From contig RPFO01000154.1 in the NCBI GenBank assembly GCA_009746045.1, positions 343,187 to 407,186 of the forward strand: DNA of 64,000 bases, given 5' to 3'. The DNA is from Mesostigma viride (taxonomy: Eukaryota > Streptophyta > Mesostigmatophyceae > Mesostigmatales > Mesostigmataceae). The translations under genes were made by a program, and so were the position numbers. The first letter of the stretch is position 1. Every line of letters begins with the position of its first letter. The notes under the pieces were generated by a model. That model did not search any database. It was not told the origin of the DNA and saw nothing but the letters and a program-made list of their open reading frames with translations. Of the stretch, positions 24,001-34,487 are shown piece after piece.

Positions 24001-26102
24001 GTGTTCCCATCTCCCCTGCGAGTGGCGAGTGTTCCCATGTCCCCTGCGAGTGCTCCCATGTCCCCTGCGAGTGGCGAGTGTTCCCATGTCCCCTGCGAGT
24101 GGCGAGTGTTCCCATGTCCCCTGCGAGTGGCGAGTGTTCCCATGTCCCCTGCGAGTGGCGAGTGTTCCCATTTCCCCTGCGAGTGTTCCCATTTCCCCTG
24201 CGAGTGGCGAGTGTTCCCATGTCCCCTGCGAGTGGCGAGTGTTCCCATGTCCCCTGCGAGTGGCGAGTGTTCCCATTTCCCCTGCGAGTGGCGAGTGTTC
24301 TCATTTCCCCTGCGAGTGGCGAGTGTTCCCATTTCCCCTGCGAGTGGCGAGTGTTCCCATTTCCCCTGCGAGTGGCGAGTGTTCTCATGTCCCCTGCGAG
24401 TGGCGAGTGTTCCCATGTCCCCTGCGAGTGGCGAGTGTTCCCATTTCCCCTGCGAGTGGCGAGTGTTCCCATGTCCCCTGCGAGTGGCGAGTGTTCCCAT
24501 GTCCCCTGCGAGTGGCGAGTGTTCCCATTTCCCCTGCGAGTGGCGAGTGTTCCCATTTCCCCTGCGAGTGGCGAGTGTTCTCATGTCCCCTGCGAGTGGC
24601 GAGTGTTCCCATGTCCCCTGCGAGTGGCGAGTGTTCCCATGTCCCCTGCGAGTGGCGAGTGTTCCCATGTCCCCTGCGAGTGGCGAGTGTTCCCATGTCC
24701 CCTGCGAGTGGCGAGTGTTCCCATGTCCCCTGCGAGTGGCGAGTGTTCCCATTTCCCCTGCGAGTGGCGAGTGTTCTCATGTCCCCTGCGAGTGGCGAGT
24801 GTTCCCATTTCCCCTGCGAGTGGCGAGTGTTCCCATTTCCCCTGCGAGTGGCGAGTGTTCTCATGTCCCCTGCGAGTGGCGAGTGTTCCCATTTCCCCTG
24901 CGAGTGGCGAGTGTTCTCATTTCCCCTGCGAGTGGCGAGTGTTCCCATTTCCCCTGCGAGTGGCGAGTGTTCCCATTTCCCCTGCGAGTGGCGAGTGTTC
25001 CCATGTCCCCTGCGAGTGGCGAGTGTTCCCATTTCCCCTGCGAGTGGCGAGTGTTCCCATGTCCCCTGCGAGTGGCGAGTGTTCCCATGTCCCCTGCGAG
25101 TGGCGAGTGTTCCCATGTCCCCTGCGAGTGTTCCCATTTCCCCTGCGAGTGTTCCCATGTCCCCTGCGAGTGGCGAGTGTTCCCATGTCCCCTGCGAGTG
25201 GCGAGTGTTCCCATTTCCCCTGCGAGTGGCGAGTGTTCCCATTTCCCCTGCGAGTGGCGAGTGTTCCCATTTCCCCTGCGAGTGGCGAGTGTTCCCATTT
25301 CCCCTGCGAGTGGCGAGTGTTCTCATGTCCCCTGCGAGTGGCGAGTGTTCCCATTTCCCCTGCGAGTGGCGAGTGTTCTCATTTCCCCTGCGAGTGGCGA
25401 GTGTTCCCATTTCCCCTGCGAGTGGCGAGTGTTCCCATGTCCCCTGCGAGTGGCGAGTGTTCCCATTTCCCCTGCGAGTGGCGAGTGTTCCCATGTCCCC
25501 TGCGAGTGGCGAGTGTTCCCATGTCCCCTGCGAGTGGCGAGTGTTCCCATGTCCCCTGCGAGTGGCGAGTGTTCCCATGTCCCCTGCGAGTGGCGAGTGT
25601 TCCCATTTCCCCTGCGAGTGGCGAGTGTTCCCATGTCCCCTGCGAGTGGCGAGTGTTCCCATGTCCCCTGCGAGTGGCGAGTGCTCCCATTTCCCCTGCG
25701 AGTGGCGAGTGTTCCCATGTCCCCTGCGAGTGGCGAGTGTTCCCATGTCCCCTGCGAGTGGCGAGTGTTCCCATTTCCCCTGCGAGTGGCGAGTGTTCCC
25801 ATGTCCCCTGCGAGTGGCGAGTGTTCCCATGTCCCCTGCGAGTGGCGAGTGTTCCCATGTCCCCTGCGAGTGGCGAGTGTTCCCATGTCCCCTGCGAGTG
25901 GCGAGTGTTCCCATTTCCCCTGCGAGTGGCGAGTGTTCCCATGTCCCCTGCGAGTGGCGAGTGTTCCCATGTCCCCTGCGAGTGGCGAGTGCTCCCATTT
26001 CCCCTGCGAGTGGCGAGTGTTCCCATGTCCCCTGCGAGTGGCGAGTGTTCCCATGTCCCCTGCGAGTGGCGAGTGTTCCCATGTCCCCTGCGAGTGTTCC
26101 CA
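21081..26102 (+). repeat. 5-kb 28-bp minisatellite (about 180 copies)
   Basis: The 28-bp unit starts CCCCTGCGAGTGGCGAG and ends TTCCCAT followed by GT or TT. Variants have CTCCCAT or TTCTCAT, and a 21-bp short form lacks one GCGAGTG. Because 28 is not a multiple of 3, the translation cycles through all three frames with a 28-residue period, so all three plus-strand frames stay open for over 1,700 codons. It begins about 60 bp after the GTGTGT donor at 21018, so it is most likely intronic. A single CAAGTG variant appears at 23290 and 23703. No spacers are present, so it is not a CRISPR array. Confidence 0.95.
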
Positions 26103-26268
26103 GAGGAGTTTCCTCGCCTCGGCACGTTGATTTATTGGCATGCTTTTGCACGTAGGGCATGAGGGCATGAGTACGCACCCAGGAAACGGGAGCCCAACCA
26201 GTTCCAATTCAACTTGGGGATTGCTTTCCGATGTGATTCGTTTTGACGAAACGAATTCGCTTGCGTTA

Positions 26269-26658
26269 CACCCCCCCTCTGAGGTTAAAGAAAGGGGTCC
26301 GATCGATCCAGGGTTGCGATCTTAAAGGCAAAAACTAATCCAGGGCTGACAATCTTAAACATCAAAGGGGGGTGGATAAAGACGGTAGACCTGTGGACCT
26401 TATGTAGACGCGTATATGTAGGATCTAACCCGCCCCTGCCGCGTCGCTGCTTAGATCCTTGTCACTGCACGCCTGCCAGAGACCCCAGTGGGGCTGTACA
26501 ACAGCCCTCGCGCACCACTGACTGCTACTTAGCAGCCTTTGGTGCCTACTTAAAGTTTGTTTTGCCCAAAACCAGGCCTGCGACCTTAAACTCCAATTTT
26601 CCCAAATCCAGGGTCGCAAGATCTTAAACCAGAGAATCTTAAACCTCAAAGGGGGGTG
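26269..26658. mobile_element. MITE-like element with TA flanks
   Basis: Terminal inverted repeats of about 20 bp: left CACCCCCCCTCTGAGGTTAA, right end, read on the minus strand, CACCCCCCTTTGAGGTTTAA. TA lies immediately outside both ends (26267-26268 and 26659-26660), as for Tc1/mariner-type elements. A subterminal copy of the right-end motif sits at about 26358-26375. No coding capacity is seen in 390 bp. Confidence 0.7.
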
Positions 26659-26865
26659 TATCTGTTTTCTGTCCACGCACGAATCGTGCAGACGCAAGCA
26701 TCTTGTTGAGGTAACTATTAGCATGACCCGCGCAAGCGCAGTAGTGATAGTTGATACTGAGCGGCGAGCGCGATACGTGCCAGTCACAAGCTCAAGCCTA
26801 CACCCTCTGGATGCCCGCGGCAGGTCTTGTCCGTATCGGCAGTTGTGTGCTTGGAAAGGGATCGG

Positions 26866-27110
26866 GTCGGCTTGTGCTTGCGTGCGAGCCTGCCTGTGCT
26901 TGCGTGCGAGCCTGCCTGTGCTTGCGTGTGAGCCTGCTTGTGCTTGCGTGTGAGCCTGCTTGTGCTTGCGTGTGAGCCTGCTTGTGCTTGCGTGCGAGCC
27001 TGCTTGTGCTTGCGTGCGAGCCTGCCTGTGCTTGCGTGTGAGCCTGCCTGTGCTTGCGTGCGAGCCTGCTTGTGCTTGCGTGTGAGCCTGCCTGTGCTTG
27101 CGTGTGAGCC
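26866..27110 (+). repeat. 22-bp minisatellite
   Basis: About eleven units of TGTGCTTGCGTGYGAGCCTG plus two variable bases. It is open in several frames on both strands because of the repeat, so the overlapping long frames are not genes. Confidence 0.9.
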
Positions 27111-27235
27111 TGCGGCCAAGGAAATGGAGCGGACAGCCTGCTTGTGCTTGCGTGTGAGCCTGCGGCCAAGGAAATGGAGCGGACAGCCTGCTTGTGCTTG
27201 CGTGTGAGCCTGCGGCCAAGGAAATGGAGCGGACA
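27105..27235 (+). repeat. Higher-order tandem, three copies
   Basis: Three copies of a unit of about 52 bp that joins one 22-bp minisatellite unit to GCGGCCAAGGAAATGGAGCG. It shows the minisatellite edge being re-amplified together with flanking DNA. Confidence 0.85.
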
Positions 27236-27308
27236 CAAAAGAGATCACCAGGGAGCCCGCGGCTGTGTGATACCAACTGGGGTTTGGCATTTGCATGGGT
27301 AGGGTTGC

Positions 27309-27381
27309 CAACGGATGGTCCGGCGGTTGTTGCTGCCAACGGATGGTCCGGCGGTTGTTGCTGCCAACGGATGGTCCGGCG
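27309..27381 (+). repeat. 28-bp tandem, nearly three copies
   Basis: GCCAACGGATGGTCCGGCG followed by GTTGTTGCT, repeated. No function apparent. Confidence 0.85.
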
Positions 27382-28326
27382 ACCGGCACGTTATCTAGGG
27401 CAGATTGTTCTATACTTGCCACCCTATCCGTGTGTTTTACACGGCAGTAACACCACCATGGTTAGGATTGTGCTGTTTTATTCTGCAAAGTTCATGTCGC
27501 ACTTGCCTATGAGAGGGAGGCTCCAAGCCTCATGCCGTGCGGCGCCTGCTGGCATCCGAGAACATGTGTGCACTACTCTGCTCTATAGTACACAGTAGTC
27601 ATCAAGTCTGGCACTCACCTCTTCAGAGCTAGTGATGACGTTCACAAGCTTAATCGCGGAATCATTCTTTGCGAGGGCACCGTATGTGCAGAGTGCAAGG
27701 CCTCCGGCAGACCTTCTCATAGCCAACGGAGTCTCTGGCAGCAGGATGAGCAAGTGCGGGTGGCTCTTTGCTGCCTTTTGATTGGTAATGGCCTTGACGG
27801 TCAGTTGTTCCTCTCCCCCCCCTCCCCCCTTCCTCCCACCCCGTTCTTTTGTGGCGTTGTCTGCAGGGACGAAGGAGGCGCGGATACCCGACCCCTGGCA
27901 GCTGACCTTTTATCCGAGCCGTACGTGGGCACTTTCAGAGGTTTCTTATTTTTTTTTCGATGCTTAGATGACCCCACCAATACTCTGGTGTTGGTGGTTG
28001 TGTTTTGAGCCATTTACATTTCCATCACTGTCGCTGCTTTGTTCATCCATTCTACACTCCTGGCTCTATGTTTACAATGAGATTCAGACCGCTCTAGTTC
28101 TCATGGTCCTAGCGGATACTTCTGTGGTCTGGCACTCTCGGTTTCTACTTAGATCACACTACCATTAGAGATCAAAACTAGGGTGTCATTATTGTATAGT
28201 TGAGAAACCCTTCACCCCAACATTGTCTCTGTGCATGGGCAGGCCGCACGTACCGGTTGTATCAGCCCTTAATGTCCACAAATTTCATGGAACTTAACCC
28301 ATTGAAAACTCTTCATGCATGGGCAG

Positions 28327-28449
28327 GGCACACAAGCATCGGCAGCATCGTGCGGGTCAATGTGCTGGCGACGGACACCGTGCAGAATGTGCGAGAGGCC
28401 GTGGCAGCAAGGCTTAAACTAAACAGCGGGTGCATCCGATTCTCTGACG
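28327..28449 (+). CDS. Exon with ubiquitin-like (beta-grasp) segment
   Basis: Acceptor GGGCAG and donor GTAAGT bracket 123 bases of phase 1-1. It reads IVRVNVLATDTVQNVREAVA then ARLKLNSGCIRFSD, a beta-hairpin, helix and strand pattern as in ubiquitin-like or Ras-binding-type folds. The phase matches the exon ending at 21017, so it could be the next exon of that gene across a 7.3-kb intron. A possible following exon is 29279-29358, reading MLQDSSTVNGCNWFNRQES; its donor GTTTGT is weak. Which protein this belongs to is not resolved. Confidence 0.4.
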
Positions 28450-29489
28450 GTAAGTTGGCCTGTGGCATGCTGCAGTATAGAGGACATGACGTATCAGCCC
28501 TTACTGCTCGCAGTATCCTAGTAGCTAGCATACGTCACTGCATTCCCCCCCTCAACTAAGTTACACTGCACGGTAGTTGGATTTTTTATGGCCATGTAAA
28601 GTGCAACAAGCTTACTTCATTACTAGTATGATAAATGCATTACAGAGCATAAATTCTCAACAGGATGGATTAGTATTGGATTAGATGAGAAGGACCTATA
28701 CACGTACATTTTGCGCAGACTGGTGTGTACCACTCCTATGCACCACTCTGACACGACATACAGTTTGGAGGCCTTGCTCGGCAAGCGAAGAACATAGTAC
28801 TTACGACACCTTGTGTGAGTAGCACGCAGGACACCTAGGAGGCCATCTTGGCACCGTCTTGGTCATCAAATGTTCATTCATATTGTGCAGTGCTCATATG
28901 CACGACATGCATGCATGTGGGTCGCATTCCCCACTCACACTCCGTTGTGCATGACTTGGAACTGCGTTGGTCGTCTCACATGATCGCCCTCGTATTGCTT
29001 TGAAGCTTGGCTGTTGCTTTGGAAGTGTATAAATTTACACTGAGGCCCTGGTGGGACCTGTCTGTGATGTAGGCAGTCTGGCATCTTTCTCTCTCCAATG
29101 TTGCTCTTTTTCTGGGGCCTGCTTGTAACAAGATAACTTCCTATGGGCACCTCCTGTCATTTTGTGCACGCTAGTCTGCTTGTATGGTGATCGGTGTTGA
29201 CATTTATTTCCTGGTACCTGTATCAAGGTTGCTCATGAGCTTTTGTATTTTCCTTTGGAATGCTTCGTGGGCATGCAGGCAACACCATGCTGCAGGATTC
29301 TTCGACAGTTAATGGCTGCAACTGGTTCAACCGCCAGGAAAGCATCGTGTTGGAAAACGTTTGTGGTTGAGGCGAGTTTTGTTCCTGTAATGCCTATTTA
29401 CAGGATTTTTTTAATGCAACAATGTGATGTTCATACTCTCGCAATGAGATAGGCAATGTGATACGCACGGACATACCCAATAAGACAAT

Positions 29490-29697
29490 GTGATAGGCAC
29501 GGACAGCCAGGCGGTTGTTGATTTCATTGAGAACCCTCATGCCCGCACACGGGACTCGGACTTCCTAAGGGTCAAGGAGTTCTCTGATTGTGTCCTAGTA
29601 CCCAGCATGTGCCAGGCGAAAGGAACTACTCCGATGCCCTTACTAAACTGTATAGCTCAGCTAAGGCGCAGTGTACCCGCTTCTGCGACACACGATG
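29490..29697 (+). pseudogene. Retroelement RNase H fragment
   Basis: GTDSQAVVDFIENPHARTRD matches the substrate-side motif of retroelement RNase H (TDSxxVV...). After a frame change near 29606 comes HVPGERNYSDALTKLYSS, the usual H-P-G-N-x-x-A-D-A-L end of that domain, then a stop. No reverse transcriptase is seen next to it, so this is a broken fragment. It could derive from the same family as the RT-less element at 57321, but nothing in the sequence links them. Confidence 0.6.
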
Positions 29698-30185
29698 AAT
29701 AGGCTATCACTGGGTCAGTCTTCGCACTAGTTGAGTTGCGTTGAACCATGAATGGCCCCGCGCTACGGGTTTTCAGCCTTGGTAGGTTTTCCCCGGGAGT
29801 GACTACCTATTGTATAATAATGTTCAGTGGGCATTACCCTCTGAGACTATGTCGGTGTTGTAGTTGCTATTCATGATGGCATGGCCCGCGTGGCCGTTAT
29901 TAAATGACTGATAAGAGTACGCTGGCCATCTATGCCACATGAAAAAGATAAGTGCTGGAGTTGTAAAGCATTACAAATGATGCTGGGCAGGGCTCGGGAA
30001 AATACTGTTGGAACGACACATTGAAATAAACGTATGCATTATTCTGTCCCGGTCTTCTGTTATGCAATATATCAGTTTGCCGCACGCGATGTTGATTACC
30101 TGGATGCGGACAAAGAATCCGGCGCGACTCATGTTGCTGGCCAAAATGGTTGCCACAATGGTTGCAGTCTTGCCACGGGTTGTTT
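29698..30185. other. No feature seen
   Basis: About 490 bp between the RNase H fragment and the LINE tail. No gene or repeat recognised. Confidence 0.4.
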
Positions 30186-30475
30186 AATTATAACCATTAA
30201 TTAATTAGTTAATAGACACGTGACTGCGTCACGTGAGCATAAGTCCTCAGTGGGAGGGGAACATGGGATGGAATGGATGGTATAAGCTATCTAGGTCCTA
30301 GTTACAGGGGTGTGGGCACCGCGGCCCGAATCACTATGAATGCCATACTTGGTCACACGCGGAGCCCCCACAGGCTTGGGGGTGGTCTCCTTCATTACTA
30401 CTTGCCATCTATCCTTGCGCACCATCTGCCTCCATATTACAGACAAACCAGGAGGCTGCCCGGGGAATTATAACC
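30186..30475 (-). mobile_element. 5'-truncated LINE, 3' end only
   Basis: Reverse complement of 34205-34487: same text over the terminal codons, the 3' UTR, the CACGTGAC hairpin (30217-30235) and the TTAA tail. Minus orientation, heavily 5'-truncated. Confidence 0.85.
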
Positions 30476-31015
30476 ATGGCAGACTTAAGGGGACCGGACG
30501 GTTCTAACCACCCCAAAAGTGAACTCATGTAATAACATTGTAATTGCACATGATATGTCCAGATTTGAGTTTGGGGCATCAAAACAACATGTTTGGGCAT
30601 GCATCCCCCCACCTGTAGGGTTCATGACCCCTGGCTATACACCGGATGCCAGCATAACACGCTAAACCATAGGGTCCATGGCACCTAGTGCCTAGGTGCA
30701 TGGCAAGACCAAATTCAATCATCCATGATATTTTCTTTAAGTTCCCACTGTTTACAAAAAACCTGGCTAGTTGGGTCCCAAAAATGGTACTTCAAACTAG
30801 TAGGTGTTAAATTTTGACCTAAAAAGGGTCTTTTTTAGCACATAAAAAAATAAATAAAATCAATAACACATGTTATATGGCCAGTGGGGTTAAAATCAAA
30901 TATTAGATGGTGGGAAATGTACACTGACAAATTTTCAGCTCAATCTGACCAGTATAACACATATATGATCATGGTTATAGCCCATTTCAGGACTTGGAAA
31001 AAACTGGAAAAACTG

Positions 31016-31527
31016 TCAATCAAGCACACTGTTGGCCCCCGTGTCATCACATGCTGCACAAAACCAGGGATCACCAGGCACGGTGGACAGCGTGAAACCC
31101 AAGCACAACATGTGGCCCCCATGGTCGCCCGGATCCTGGTTGGAACACAAGAGAAAGGGGTTCACCTTCTTGTGCTCTGCACCGCCACACACCGTGCAGA
31201 GCACACTGTCACTGCCACTGTCACTGGATTCCCCCCCCCTTCCTGTCCAGCCACGGGCTGCCCGTAGATGGCATAGCCACTGCCATGCTCATACTCCCCA
31301 CCGGCCTTGTTATCCTTCCACTTGCCCCCCTGGGCCTCAGTTTTTTTCTTCTTGCGCAGCCTGCGCCAGTTTGGGTCCCTCTTCTTGGCCTGCTGGCGTG
31401 CCCTCTCCAGCTTGAGGGAGGCCAGCTGCTCCTCCACAGCCGGTGTGACCGTGATGCCCAACCACATACTACCATCCTCTGCACATATGGTACCTCCTAT
31501 GTTCAAGGTTTGACGACGTTCTGCCAA
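31016..31527 (-). pseudogene. PHD-finger coding fragment carried by the TTAA element
   Basis: Minus frame one (31527 to about 31240) reads NIGGTICAEDGSMWLGITVT then a Lys/Arg-rich stretch. Minus frame two (about 31240-31016) reads an acidic SSDSGSDS then CTVCGGAEHKK...LLCSNQ...GGHMLCLGF...GDPWFCAACDD, which fits the Cys4-His-Cys3 pattern of a PHD finger. The two frames meet at a run of eight G (minus strand), where a one- or two-base slip, or a small intron, separates them. PHD fingers bind histone tails. In a transposon the domain may be captured host sequence or part of a lost element protein. A second Cys cluster (CLTCPWNNGCYCAPGRG) is encoded on the same strand near 32700 and occurs in both copies of the element. 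Confidence 0.6.
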
Positions 31528-33131
31528 GAACTGCCCAAGTTACAACCATTCCAAGACGGCCACCCATGTAGACACTACAAGGAAATTATAGTAACCATTC
31601 AGCCACACTAGCACCTCCTTCTTCATCAAAGACATCTGCAAACTGACCAAAGCACACATGATTAACTCTTGCACGCTGACGGCAACGCATGCTCAACGTG
31701 GGGGGTCATTGTGACAAGAACTACTCAAGTTGATGGGTTTCCTATATGACCACCTGACAAGGCGCTAAGGACCACTCAGTAAGTTAGTAACCCCACAGTG
31801 CCACTTCATATGCCATCCAACATGCACCAAAACCATGCTGAGTATGTTTACAATGTACAAAGGGGTGGCCACGCACCTCATATGTGTTCATCATCCCTCC
31901 AGCATGGCCAGCCTTGTAAATATGTTCATAGCCTTGACGATGGTAGCCCTAACATGCCTAAGCAGCATTTCCTATGTTTCTCCCAGGTTAGAGTGTAAGG
32001 TTGATGCCAACCAAGCTAATCAGCTCAACAACACCTCCTAAACTGTCCTCCCCGGCATGGATGACAAACTGGGACTATGGAGGGCAAGGAACCAAGTAGG
32101 AACATGGTATATATAGCTTGCATGCAGTCATGCATGTCAACCATGGTTGGCTCAGCACATTGTAGTCTTGTCACATCATCATAACAAAGGAAAGCTCAAA
32201 CAACCATTGGTGCCAGCTATCTACATGCAGTCACACAAATGCAATATCTCCAACATCATCATCACTAAAACACTTCCATCCCTGCACGATAAAATGCAAA
32301 GAAACCATTGGCGGCCCTTCAGCGCATGAGCGCTGTGATGCCGCTGCGGCCTGCGAAGAGAGGGTGCGTCACTCTCAAACAACAAGAAGCGTCCATACGC
32401 ACAACATCCTTGCCAGAACACGTTTTATGAAATGCCTTATACATTCCCGACGAGCTATAGGCTGCGACTGAAGCGGCCCTGATCACGACATCAACGAAAA
32501 CAATCTAAAGCTGCCAGGTATTCGGCAACACAACGGCAAGCGACGGCAAGCTAGCTGGCGGAAACTGCCCAAAAAGAACGCAAAAAAAAATCGAACGATG
32601 AGCTCATAGAAGAAGGCACTGATAGCATATAACATTCGCGACAAATCTGTACCTTGCCCTCGTAAATCCCTCGCCCAGGCGCGCAATAACAGCCGTTATT
32701 CCATGGACAGGTCAGACACGCACTGCGCAGGTCTGAACAATTACTTACCGATAATGGCCGAAAATCTGGCAAAAAGCACCAGCTCGGTTTAGAATTCGAT
32801 GCAACCGATATTAATGCCTGCTTCACGGTCAGAACAACCCCCAAAACCGCGATTTTACAGCCGCTATCATGAATTCTATTTCATTCCGCGGGACCAAAAA
32901 ATTCAGATTACCCCCCATGCCGATGGCATAAAAAAACAACAGCGATATTGTAAACCAGCTGATTTCCGCCACAAACTAACATCATAAACTCATCGTCTTT
33001 TAGATTCGAGTAAAATTTTTGCATTTCGCCTGCCCTAGTGTGGTAGTTTCGCCTGAACGCAGTCGCCATGGCCACTTCCGCAAGGGGTGCGCGCACCGTG
33101 CACGTGAAATTTATGACCTTCGGTACCGGCG

Positions 33132-33157
33132 CGAATTTTTTGGCGCCAAAAAATTCG
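33132..33157. repeat. Perfect 26-bp palindrome next to right terminus
   Basis: CGAATTTTTT, then GGCGCC, then AAAAAATTCG. Exactly the same palindrome sits at 53224-53249 next to the right end of copy 2. Confidence 0.9.
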
Positions 33158-33404
33158 GAACCGTCCGGTCCCCTTAATTTAGCGTCTGGTGTCTAGAAGG
33201 TTCCATGTGCACAACGCATACTGCATTGTCATACTTGCAACGACATTGCAGGATAAGGTTTCTAGGCATCTCTAGAAGGTTGACGCTGTAAATGTATAAC
33301 TTAAAGCAATAAACAGCGGCCAAGGAGCCGCAGCCATTGCAACCCAACCATTCCAAAGTCATTTTCAACTTCGAGTGATGGATGTGGACTAAAGGTTGAG
33401 CTAG

Positions 33405-34487
33405 GCGCATGCCGGCCCATCATCAGCATGTCCTGGGGCATGATTTTCGCCGCGCCTCGCAAGTTGGCCGGCCGGGGGATGTCTCGGGGGCAATATACCC
33501 AGTCATGCGTTGCCCAACTTTGGCTGGACTGCCTCGCGCTCGAGGCTCGGGCGGTTGGTCTAGAAATCAGCCCCAAAACGGAGGCCCTGGCCCTCGGCAT
33601 GGCAGGGCCCCCACCCACAATCTGCCTCTTAGACGATGCCGAGGTCAACTACCCTCCTTCAGGCCGCTTCAAGCTGCTCAGCAGTTGGCTTCCCGACTGC
33701 GAGGACGACATGACGACACGGATCGGCATGGCGTGGGCGCACCTAGCTCCATGACCAGGCGCCGCTGGTGGAGCAACCCCGCCGGCCCTACCCCGGATCG
33801 TCAAGCGTGACCTCTTCAAGGTCGTCATTCTGACGATCCTGACCTACGGCGCCGAGACCTGGACACTGACGCAGGAGCTGGAGCAACGACTCGACGGCGC
33901 CGTCACCAAAATGCTGCGCAAGGCCCTTAACATCCCCTTTGGTTTGCACATTAGTAATGAGGATTTGTACGCTGATTTGCACTATGTTTCCCACATTATT
34001 AGGCACATGCGCCTGGGCCTAGCCAGGCACCTGGCCCGCACAGATCAGGTAGATACATCAGATAGACTAGCGGGCACCAAGCCCGCCCAGCCTGGGCGAT
34101 ATGTCCTCACCTGGCGTGCCCCCGGCCGCGCGCGGCAGGGCCGCCACCCGTGGACTTTTCGTGATAGACTCGGCATGGACATGTGCTACACTAGACGTGA
34201 CGGGCTCACCCCCGGGCAGCCTCCTGGTTTGTCTGTAATATGGAGGCAGATGGTGCGCAAGGATAGATGGCAAGTAGTAATGAAGGAGACCACCCCCAAG
34301 CCTGTGGGGGCTCCGCGTGTGACCAAGTATGGCATTCATAGTAGTGATTCGGGCCGCGGTGCCCACACCCCTGTAACTAGGACCTAGATAGCTTATTATA
34401 CCATCCATTCCATCCCATGTTCCCCTCCCACTGAGGACTTATGCTCACGTGACGCAGTCACGTGTCTATTAATTAATTAATTAATTC
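33405..34487 (+). mobile_element. LINE fragment: reverse-transcriptase C-terminal half and 3' tail
   Basis: One frame (33428-34387) carries LWLDCLALEARAVGLEISPK, FKLLSSWLPDCEDDMTTRIG, then LTYGAETWTLTQELEQRLDG and MLRKALNIPFGLHISNEDLY, the usual post-catalytic and thumb/C-terminal text of LINE ORF2 proteins. The only break is a TGA at 33752. The catalytic FADD-type core and the endonuclease are missing (5' truncation). The 3' UTR ends in the hairpin CACGTGACGCAGTCACGTG (34446-34464) and (TTAA)n. Confidence 0.85.

Larger units (their letters stand above)
30489..33173. mobile_element. TTAA-flanked inverted-repeat DNA element, copy 1
   Basis: Perfect 16-bp terminal inverted repeats, GGGGACCGGACGGTTC at 30489 and its complement ending at 33173, flanked on both sides by TTAA (30485-30488, 33174-33177). 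TTAA duplications are typical of piggyBac- and Kolobok-type elements, but no transposase was found, so it is probably non-autonomous. From about 31466 to 33157 it is nearly identical to the element at 50985-53263. Its left part differs and carries a PHD-finger fragment on the minus strand. Confidence 0.8.

Noticed and set aside
21081-26102. CRISPR array
   Set aside because: Units are contiguous with no unique spacers, and the DNA is eukaryotic.
20819-26162. Open frames of 1,700-1,780 codons on the plus strand, and 500-700 codon frames on the minus strand
   Set aside because: They are the 28-bp minisatellite read in different frames. The repeat has no stop codons and length 28 makes all frames equivalent. 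No independent sign of translation.
26425-27422. Ser/His/Ala-repeat proteins on both strands
   Set aside because: Translation of the 22-bp minisatellite.
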